Positions 1 to 5,481 of a stretch of 5,771 nucleotides of DNA are shown here, in pieces. Source of the DNA: Candidatus Poseidoniales archaeon. Lineage in GTDB: Archaea > Thermoplasmatota > Poseidoniia > MGIII > CG-Epi1. Position 1 is the first letter of the stretch; every line of letters begins with the position of its first letter. Where the stretch lies: the NCBI GenBank assembly GCA_015658585.1, contig DQOP01000125.1, forward strand, positions 1 to 5,771, read 5' to 3'. A program made the translations under genes and the position numbers. The notes under the pieces are model-generated. The model worked only from the letters and a program-made list of their open reading frames with translations, had not been told where the DNA came from and ran no database searches.

Positions 1-749
1 AATTGATCATTTATGTATATTTTAATAGAAGAACCGTCATAAGTGGCAGTAACGAGAGTCCAAATGTTTTCACTAATTTCGGTATCTGATTCACAATAAC
101 CTGAACTACTTCCATAACCAAAACGAAATTGAAATTTAGCCTCATCATTTATGAATATCTCATAACCATTCCGTCCAGAATCAGTTTGCTGATAATTAGA
201 AAATATAGTTCTGGAATCTGTATCATTATCATCCAAGTTAATCCAGGCACTGATTGAAACCTCAGAAACATTGTAAATAGAATGATGATCAACCACTCCA
301 TAATCGTTGTTTCCATCAAAATCTAGGGCATTAGTGCCCCAGAAAGATGAAGTTGTTCGGGTTGCTCCTTCAATATCTCCATCATTATCTTCACACCATA
401 ACCTATCGTAAAAATAGCTATTTCCGTAATTGTCAAAATTATAATAGCCGATGACATCATAATTATTACAATAATAGTAAAGTCCATTCATACTGACATC
501 GTAATTACCACCAATAAGGGTCAATCTCTTATCGACATCCACAGCATCATAATAGGTTCGAGCAGCAACACGAATCGTATCTCCTGCGGAAGCGTTATCA
601 ACCGCCTGAGTTATATTCGTATAATCTGAACCGCCTAAATTATCAACAGTATAGGTTTCCGCTTCAGAATCATCAGTTGCCGAAACTAGAAGGAATAGCG
701 CTGCTAACAGCAATAATCCGGCGCATGCAGTTCTTTTATCCGAAACCAT
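1..749 (-). CDS. Secreted LamG-domain protein, C-terminus cut by window edge
   Basis: The reading frame is open from an ATG at 749 to the left edge, giving 249 residues with no stop. An in-frame TGA lies two codons upstream, so ATG 749 is the natural start (a TTG one codon earlier is the only alternative). Residues 1-24 form a Sec-type signal peptide: charged SDKR, a Leu/Ala-rich core at about 8-22, and a likely cleavage after VSA (24). Residues 32-82 read like the opening of a right-handed parallel beta-helix domain (ITQAVDNASAGDTIRV, then DKRLTLIGG). From about 100 the protein follows the laminin-G-like concanavalin-A family: IGYYNFD, IEGAT, NALDFDGNNDY (141-150), VSISAWI (164-170), WTLVTATYDG (230-239) and KIYIND. 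This family usually binds carbohydrate or protein ligands outside the cell, often with calcium. The ligand here is unknown. The protein is rich in Asp, Asn and Tyr. Export and the LamG fold are well supported; the function is not. Confidence 0.8.
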   Translation of the reverse strand, partial: MVSDKRTACAGLLLLAALFLLVSATDDSEAETYTVDNLGGSDYTNITQAVDNASAGDTIRVAARTYYDAVDVDKRLTLIGGNYDVSMNGLYYYCNNYDVIGYYNFDNYGNSYFYDRLWCEDNDGDIEGATRTTSSFWGTNALDFDGNNDYGVVDHHSIYNVSEVSISAWINLDDNDTDSRTIFSNYQQTDSGRNGYEIFINDEAKFQFRFGYGSSSGYCESDTEISENIWTLVTATYDGSSIKIYINDQ

Positions 750-798
750 CAATCACACTATTTATCTACTGCGGCTATGCACATACGCGTTGAATCTC

Positions 799-806
799 TA
801 TTTAAA
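799..806 (-). promoter_or_regulatory. Candidate archaeal TATA box for the left secreted-protein gene
   Basis: On the minus strand this reads TTTAAATA, a good archaeal TATA box. Its centre lies about 53 nt before the ATG at 749. With the usual archaeal spacing of about 26 nt from TATA centre to start site, transcription would begin near 776-778 and leave a short leader of about 28 nt. No convincing Shine-Dalgarno sequence precedes the ATG. The same box reads TATTTAAA on the plus strand, so a contribution to the flavin reductase gene cannot be excluded. Confidence 0.5.
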
Positions 807-850
807 ACGAAAGGATACAAAATCTGAACGTTGATAATACACTGAATTCA

Positions 851-859
851 TACTAAATA
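851..859 (+). promoter_or_regulatory. Candidate TATA box giving a leaderless flavin reductase mRNA
   Basis: The plus strand reads TACTAAATA, centred about 28 nt before the ATG at 883. At normal archaeal TATA-to-start-site spacing, transcription would start at or within a few bases of the ATG. That matches the absence of a ribosome binding site before this gene. The match to a consensus TATA box is moderate. Confidence 0.4.
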
Positions 860-882
860 GATGGGGCTCTTTTAGGTTCCGG

Positions 883-1377
883 ATGACTGTCTCGAACGAT
901 CTCTTCAGGGAGCTCATGAGGAGGTTTGCGGCGGGTGTGACACTGGTAACTTTCAGTGAAAATGGGAAGTTGGGAGGACTTACCGTTTCTAGCTTCTGTT
1001 CACTCTCCATGGACCCCCCTTTAGTTTTAATATGTATCGATAGAGAAGTGGCAAGCCATGAATCACTGGAAAAGACGGCCACTTTTGGGGTAAATATTTG
1101 CAATTCCGAGCAAGGAAAGATAGCCTTGGACTTTGCGAACCCGAACATTGACAAAAACGAGCTGGTCAGGTCCCTGCCGCACCGAATCACGGACAACGGG
1201 ACCCCACTTCTGGAGGGCAGTCTGGCCGCAATGGAATGTACGATCACCGAAAAGTACGATGGAGGAGACCACACCATCTTTGTGGGTCGAATAGAGGGCG
1301 GTAATTTTGATGAAAAGGCCGAACCATTGGTGTATTACAGTTCAGGTCTAGGCGAATTCAGACCAAATCAGGTGTGA
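883..1377 (+). CDS. Flavin reductase family protein (FMN-binding split barrel)
   Basis: This 164-residue protein matches the flavin reductase-like family (HpaC, RutF and flavoredoxin relatives), whose members bind FMN in a split beta-barrel. They either reduce free flavin with NAD(P)H for a partner oxygenase or carry electrons themselves. Visible family hallmarks are RFAAGVTLVTF (14-24), then GLTVSSFCSLSMDPPLVLIC (32-51), which is the flavin-binding strand-turn with its conserved Ser/Pro-Pro. Next come FGVNI (68-72), GTPLLEGSLAAMECT (106-120), the GGDHTIFVGRI segment (127-137) with the conserved Asp-His, and PLVYYSSGLGEF near the C-terminus. The length is normal for a single-domain member. 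ATG 883 is the only possible start: upstream in-frame codons reach a stop at 835 with no ATG, GTG or TTG, and the family motif begins about 14 residues in. It stands alone on the plus strand, divergent from the LamG gene and convergent with the polymerase unit. No partner monooxygenase is in view, so the substrate and physiological role are open. Confidence 0.88.
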   Translation: MTVSNDLFRELMRRFAAGVTLVTFSENGKLGGLTVSSFCSLSMDPPLVLICIDREVASHESLEKTATFGVNICNSEQGKIALDFANPNIDKNELVRSLPHRITDNGTPLLEGSLAAMECTITEKYDGGDHTIFVGRIEGGNFDEKAEPLVYYSSGLGEFRPNQV

Positions 1378-1849
1378 AATCATCGATTATCTCTTGTGGG
1401 AAGTCACCACGCAAGGAAATCTGGGTCTTGTAAAAATAAGCTGAGAACCAGAGCTCCTTGATCTCAATCTCACCGGAATTAAGGGATAAACGGCCTATGG
1501 GTCTCCATAATCCAAAACTGAAGGCATCAATACACGAGATCTCCCGGGCCTCAATTTTGGAAGCTATCAATAATTTTTCCAGTTCAACGATAATTCGTTC
1601 ACCATCCATACGGAGCAGAAACGCCTTGCCTTCCCTGAATCTATAACCCTGGAATCCCAAGAAAACCCCGGAAAGACCCAGAAGCAGAAATGATACATTT
1701 ATCATCTTGATGAACTGATGAAATGTCTGGGATTGATCAGGTAGGACATAAATAATGATAATGGAATAACACAGGACCGTAACTGAGATAATAACTGTAG
1801 AAGCAACATACCACTCCCGACTTTCGCTATGGTATTCTATCTTGGACAT
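1358..1849 (-). CDS. Small two-helix membrane protein of unknown function, coupled to polB
   Basis: I do not recognise this 163-residue protein. It has a short polar N-terminus and two predicted transmembrane helices, about residues 13-36 (Val/Ile-rich) and 49-69 (Leu/Gly/Phe-rich), joined by a short loop. A soluble C-terminal part of roughly 95 residues follows. Arg and Lys cluster after helix 2 (R70, R72, K75, R80), so the N- and C-termini are probably cytoplasmic. The tail alternates short hydrophobic strands (AFLLRMDGERIIVEL, EIEIKELWF, KTQISLRG), suggesting a small beta-rich domain. The layout of two helices plus a beta domain recalls bacterial PH-like membrane proteins, but that is only an architectural analogy. 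Its ATG (1849-1847) shares one base with the polymerase TGA (1851-1849), a TGATG junction. No Shine-Dalgarno sequence is evident, so translation probably depends on re-initiation after polB. Its 3' end overlaps the convergent flavin reductase gene by 20 bp. Confidence 0.75.
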   Translation of the reverse strand: MSKIEYHSESREWYVASTVIISVTVLCYSIIIIYVLPDQSQTFHQFIKMINVSFLLLGLSGVFLGFQGYRFREGKAFLLRMDGERIIVELEKLLIASKIEAREISCIDAFSFGLWRPIGRLSLNSGEIEIKELWFSAYFYKTQISLRGDFPQEIIDDFTPDLV

Positions 1850-4158
1850 CAGAATAAGGTCTGTTGTTTTGGTTCCTGCTTTCCTTTCTTCAAAGCCTTA
1901 GCGTCCCACTCAAAAACATCAGTGACGCGGGAAAGTGATTTTGCAATCCGATCTACATAGTAATCATAATCTGGTTCAGGGCATTCCTCGTCTGGGATAA
2001 AGGGTTCAACCTCCATCGGGCTTACCTTGGCATTGGTCACAATAAAAGATACCTTCATTCCACTGACAAAAGGCCTGCCGGTCTCGATATATTTCTTGTA
2101 AGCTTGTAAATGAGCCTGATTATCCTTATTAACATATTTTCTTTCCAGATTGACCGTTTTGGAAATGACATAATGCTGCTTCTCAATTTCTCCCTGGGAA
2201 ACTTTGGCGACCCAATCTCTAGCTGTTTCCAATGCATCGTCCACATCCAGGTCCATCAACTTGGCAAAGACATCCTTCAGAGCCCAGACTTGAACTGGAA
2301 AAGAATCTGTACGCCGGGTCTCATACCCTCTGATCAACATACCTTCCTTAGGCCAGATTTGCTTACCAACATATCTTTTCTTGACGCCATGGGAGAAAAA
2401 CGGTTGAAGAATCTTCTCAAATTCCAATTGTTTGGCCCCAACAGAGTACCTCTCAGCAATCTTTTGACCAAAATCAATAGTTTCCTCCAGATTCGAATGT
2501 GGTGAACGGAAGAATACTGAATCCGTATCTCCATATATCACGTCCAGACCCTCTTTTTCCAGATCCTTAATGATTTCTTTGACATATTCACGCGCATAGG
2601 CTGTAATCGATGCTCCAATATCCAAATTCGTAAATCTGTAGAAATAGGATGCGAAAACCCCATAGACTGAATTCATCAAAATCTTAATCGCTTCCTGAAC
2701 CCGGCGGTAATATTGCTCTTCATTCTCAGTCTGGGCTGCGGCCTGAAGCTTCTTGGCAGAATCCCGATCGGTCATCAAATTAACCAAAAGGTCGGGCAGC
2801 AGCCCCTTTTTCTGTTCTGGACCTCTAAATTTGACTCCAAGAGGTGTTTCAATCTCACCATTCTCTGACATGGTAGTAAAACACAAATTACGATCAATGA
2901 TAATACTGGGGTACATCGACTTGAAGTCAAGAACACAGACCCATTCATACAGACCAGGGTCCAGACTGTGTACATAACCTCCTTCGATATGGCCTGTACG
3001 CTTCCTGCGGTTGGTCATCGGAACACCTACTCCCTTAGAGTCTGCAAGCCGGATCATCAAGGAATCTATCATGTTTGAGGTCATCCCATTGATCACATCA
3101 TCCAGTGGCAATTTGGAGACTGAACCAATATGCTGATATTTCTGGATGACCATTATATGTTCCAGAATCTCCAGAGCCAATTTGGCATCCTCCAGACAAT
3201 AATCCATGACCTTCTTTGGATCACTGGCCCATTCCTCATCCATTTTCTTGGGATTTACGTCATGTTTCTCTCGACCCAACAACTCCTTGGCAACGGCATT
3301 GAGAGACTCCTGACGAGGCCGGACCTCACGCTTGACGTTCCACCACGCATCTACCACAACTCGTCCCTGGACTTTCCAGAACCTCTGGAACTTCTGCTCC
3401 ATCTCAGAACCGTCTCTGCCGATCTTCAGCTTGAGTCCATAGACTTCTGCCCTTTCCTTGAGAAGAGGCAAATCATACCCATCAATGTTGTATCCAGTTA
3501 TAATGTCGGGATCATGGTCCGAAACGGCCTTTACGAATCTTTTCAGAATATCCTCTTCTTCTCCATGGAGGGTTTCCTCAAACAGATAACCTTCTGAATT
3601 CTTGAGACAATAACTGATGCAGTATATTGTCCGATTATAGATTGAATTCTCTATATCAAAACTGAATAATTTGAAATCCGCTTCAAACGTCTCAGACGAT
3701 TCAATCTTGGAGGCATCGACCACTCGACAGGTCCAACCACTGGCCTCGACTTCTTCCCCACTGATTGTGACGCAACCACCTATATCATGGTCATACAAAT
3801 AACGATAATGAAAGGGTATATCTGCAGACAGAGGCTTGAAACCATTGTTACGAAGCCAGTCCCTGATCTGGGGTACATTACCCGGATGTGAGGTAGTCAC
3901 CTTGGTACAATTCTTGATATCTCCATCAACCCATAATTCCTGAGATTCCAACCGTTCGATATCATCCCGCTTTTCCAGAGTCTCAAGTACATCTTTGGTC
4001 GGTTCGACAACCTGGAAGTAGGGCATCAGAAGAGGGGTCCGGACGGCAATTGGTTCACCTTGTTCAGTAGTTCCAAAAAGATACACCAGAGTCCGGTCCT
4101 TTCCATCAACTTTCTCGTTGCGAGATGCTGCTGTAAGTAACCTGATCGAGTACTCCAC
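1849..4158 (-). CDS. polB: Archaeal family B DNA polymerase with 3'-5' exonuclease
   Basis: This is a full-length (769 aa) replicative-type archaeal PolB, close to the roughly 775 aa of Pyrococcus enzymes. The N-terminal domain (1-160) includes the HPGNVPQIRD and DIPFHYRYLYD segments shared with Pyrococcus PolB. The proofreading exonuclease is intact: Exo I FDIE (D168, E170), Exo II YNIDGYD (N224, D229) and Exo III YCLED (Y320, D324). The polymerase part has the GGYV loop (393-396), motif A DFKSMYPSI (D411), motif B KILMNSVYG (K492, N496, Y499) and motif C YGDTDS (D544, D546). It also has the thumb-side KKRY (593-596). All catalytic carboxylates are present, so the enzyme should be active in synthesis and proofreading. 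The protein ends in KQQTLF, a short PCNA-interaction motif. It lacks the paired cysteines that stabilise hyperthermophilic relatives, as expected for a mesophile. The start is a GTG preceded by GGAG. It follows the PLP-enzyme gene by 37 bp and overlaps the membrane protein gene by one base. Confidence 0.97.
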   Translation of the reverse strand: MEYSIRLLTAASRNEKVDGKDRTLVYLFGTTEQGEPIAVRTPLLMPYFQVVEPTKDVLETLEKRDDIERLESQELWVDGDIKNCTKVTTSHPGNVPQIRDWLRNNGFKPLSADIPFHYRYLYDHDIGGCVTISGEEVEASGWTCRVVDASKIESSETFEADFKLFSFDIENSIYNRTIYCISYCLKNSEGYLFEETLHGEEEDILKRFVKAVSDHDPDIITGYNIDGYDLPLLKERAEVYGLKLKIGRDGSEMEQKFQRFWKVQGRVVVDAWWNVKREVRPRQESLNAVAKELLGREKHDVNPKKMDEEWASDPKKVMDYCLEDAKLALEILEHIMVIQKYQHIGSVSKLPLDDVINGMTSNMIDSLMIRLADSKGVGVPMTNRRKRTGHIEGGYVHSLDPGLYEWVCVLDFKSMYPSIIIDRNLCFTTMSENGEIETPLGVKFRGPEQKKGLLPDLLVNLMTDRDSAKKLQAAAQTENEEQYYRRVQEAIKILMNSVYGVFASYFYRFTNLDIGASITAYAREYVKEIIKDLEKEGLDVIYGDTDSVFFRSPHSNLEETIDFGQKIAERYSVGAKQLEFEKILQPFFSHGVKKRYVGKQIWPKEGMLIRGYETRRTDSFPVQVWALKDVFAKLMDLDVDDALETARDWVAKVSQGEIEKQHYVISKTVNLERKYVNKDNQAHLQAYKKYIETGRPFVSGMKVSFIVTNAKVSPMEVEPFIPDEECPEPDYDYYVDRIAKSLSRVTDVFEWDAKALKKGKQEPKQQTLF

Positions 4159-4162
4159 AATA

Positions 4163-4166
4163 CTCC
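4163..4166 (-). promoter_or_regulatory. Ribosome binding site supporting the GTG start of polB
   Basis: The minus strand reads TTGGAGTATTGTG, placing GGAG four bases before the GTG at 4158. The spacing is short but usable, and no ATG lies in frame nearby. The frame is open upstream into the 37-bp gap, so this motif together with normal N-terminal length is what decides the start. It is the only clear Shine-Dalgarno-like site in the window, which fits an internal operon gene. Confidence 0.5.
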
Positions 4167-4195
4167 AAGAAAAGAGGGCTATTATCGCTATGGGA

Positions 4196-5386
4196 CTATA
4201 ATGAATTCAGAGCTTGTTTGAAGTCCGCTATCAAATCCTCAGAATCTTCCAAACCTGTCGAGAATCTGATAAATCCGGGGCCAATACCTGCTGCAAGGCG
4301 ATCCTCGGCCTTCCAGGAAACATGTGTGGTTAAACAAGGCATGGATATCAGGGATTCTACACCTCCCAGGGACACGGCTTGAGCAGCTATATTCAAATTG
4401 TCCATCAACTTCCGTCCTGCTTCATCACCGCCTTTGACTTCAAAGCAAACCATCGTACTCGGAGTATCCATTATCTTCTTGCAAAGTTCATAATCATCAT
4501 GGCTTTTGAGGCCGGGATAGATTACCTTTTCTATTTTAGGGTGTGATTCCAGCCAAGTCACCAATTTTCCCGCTGTCTCTGTAGATTTTTCGTAACGCAC
4601 ATGTAGTGTCTTCATTCCTCTTTCCAAAAGAGATGCCTGATGAGGATCCATGCTTCCCCCGAAATTCCTTGATTTATACCATATCTGGTCTATAATCTCC
4701 TTGCTGCCTGCTACAGTGCCTCCTAGTATGTCACTGTGCCCATTCAATAACTTGGTTACAGAATGTATTACTGCCTCAAAACCAAGATTAAGGGGTTGAC
4801 AGGACATTGGTGTTGCAAACGTGCTATCTACTATTGGAATTGCACCGTATTTTTTGGCGAGGCGTGCCAATGACGGCAGATCTGATACTTCAAGAAGAGG
4901 ATTCGTCAATGTTTCACAGTACAATACCTTGGTTTCCTTTTCCTTGAGTGCCTCTTCGACAGCAGCCAGATCCTTGACGTTGACATAAGTTACATCTATC
5001 CCAAAACGAACGAAATCCTGATCCAGGGCGAGGACCGTGCCCCCGTAAAGATTGCGAGTAGTGACTATTCTATCACCCTGGCTAAGAAACGTGAGGAGGG
5101 TTGTGCATATCGCAGCCATACCTGTAGAAAATACAAGGGCATCCTCGGCCTCTTCCAATTGTGCGATCTTCTTTTCAACGGCTCTTGTAGAAGGATTGTT
5201 GTATCTGGAATAAACTGGTGCACGGGGGAGTCCCTTGCGCCACATTTCATAACTTTCATCATCTAAAAAGAAAGTTGATGATTGATATACAGGTGTGTTC
5301 AATGAATTTTCGCTGGGAGACGTGCCAGAATGAACTGAACGGGTGCCCTTTCCTGCTTTTTTCAAATATTCCTTCTTGGACGACAC
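4196..5386 (-). CDS. PLP-dependent gamma-synthase/gamma-lyase of sulfur amino acid metabolism
   Basis: This 396-residue protein is a full-length Cys/Met metabolism PLP enzyme: cystathionine gamma-synthase, cystathionine gamma-lyase, methionine gamma-lyase or O-acylhomoserine sulfhydrylase. Visible landmarks are YSRYNNPS (Y59 and R61 contact the neighbouring subunit's PLP phosphate), STGMAA (87-92) and LYGGT (Y114 stacks on PLP). Further on are TLTNP (159-163), DSTFATP (D187 holds the pyridine nitrogen), HSVTKLLNGHSDILGG (K212 forms the Schiff base), SLGGVESLI (339-347) and IRFSTGLED (R374 binds the substrate carboxylate). All PLP-contact residues are present, so it should be a functional cytosolic tetramer. 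The exact reaction is unresolved. Residue 116 is Gly rather than the Cys of methionine gamma-lyases. The residue before the SLGG serine is Val338, where cystathionine enzymes usually carry Glu. The start is GTG 5386; an ATG at 5396 is out of frame and no other in-frame start lies upstream. It is the probable first gene of a unit with polB. Confidence 0.92.
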   Translation of the reverse strand: MSSKKEYLKKAGKGTRSVHSGTSPSENSLNTPVYQSSTFFLDDESYEMWRKGLPRAPVYSRYNNPSTRAVEKKIAQLEEAEDALVFSTGMAAICTTLLTFLSQGDRIVTTRNLYGGTVLALDQDFVRFGIDVTYVNVKDLAAVEEALKEKETKVLYCETLTNPLLEVSDLPSLARLAKKYGAIPIVDSTFATPMSCQPLNLGFEAVIHSVTKLLNGHSDILGGTVAGSKEIIDQIWYKSRNFGGSMDPHQASLLERGMKTLHVRYEKSTETAGKLVTWLESHPKIEKVIYPGLKSHDDYELCKKIMDTPSTMVCFEVKGGDEAGRKLMDNLNIAAQAVSLGGVESLISMPCLTTHVSWKAEDRLAAGIGPGFIRFSTGLEDSEDLIADFKQALNSL

Positions 5387-5407
5387 CGATTGCCATTTAA
5401 GATACGG

Positions 5408-5468
5408 GTTAAGAACTTTGTCAAGATGTATTAATAAATAGGATGTCTTGAATCACAAAGCAGTTAAC
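5408..5468. repeat. Imperfect inverted repeat around the divergent promoter
   Basis: Two arms of 13 bp, GTTAAGAACTTTG (5408-5420) and CAAAGCAGTTAAC (5456-5468), are inverted copies matching at 10 of 13 positions, with the three mismatches in the middle (GTTAA-N3-CTTTG). Inside them a second perfect pair, TCAAGA (5421-5426) and TCTTGA (5446-5451), is also inverted. The two pairs are centred at about 5438 and 5436. Both dyads therefore surround the AT-rich box and reach the expected transcription starts of both flanking genes. This could be an operator for a dimeric regulator or a symmetric core promoter. The matches were counted by eye. Confidence 0.5.
5429..5440. promoter_or_regulatory. Shared bidirectional TATA-like box of the PLP-enzyme and secreted-protein genes
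   Basis: The plus strand reads TATTAATAAATA and the minus strand TATTTATTAATA, so the box resembles an archaeal TATA element in both directions. It is the only strong candidate in the 95-bp gap. About 27 nt leftward from its centre a minus-strand transcript would start near 5408, giving a leader of about 22 nt before GTG 5386. Rightward, a plus-strand transcript would start near 5463, about 19 nt before ATG 5482. Neither start codon has a clear Shine-Dalgarno sequence. Confidence 0.5.
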
Positions 5469-5481
5469 GCAAGCTAGAAAT

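Noticed and set aside
788..834. Short direct repeat CGTTGA (788-793 and 829-834) in the left divergent region
   Set aside because: Six bases occurring twice in about 50 bp is easily chance, and no further symmetry accompanies it.
798..1277. Minus-strand open frame across the flavin reductase gene and the divergent intergenic region
   Set aside because: It is antisense to a protein with clear family motifs, and its sequence shows no domain or export signal.
2110..2505. Open frames antisense to polB (for example 2110-2505 and 3130-3597, plus strand)
   Set aside because: They lie wholly inside the strongly supported polymerase gene, have no recognisable domains, and carry hydrophobic or irregular composition typical of antisense reading of a coding sequence.
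4159..4195. T-rich CTCTTTTCTT (minus strand) between the PLP-enzyme gene and polB as a terminator, or GATAATAG as a polB TATA box
   Set aside because: The T tract is interrupted, and the AT stretch is short and a poor match. Neither outweighs the close spacing and the GGAG site pointing to an operon.
5262..5396. ATG at 5396 as the start of the PLP-enzyme gene
   Set aside because: It is out of frame with the enzyme by one base and its frame closes within about 45 codons. The in-frame GTG at 5386 gives a normal family N-terminus.
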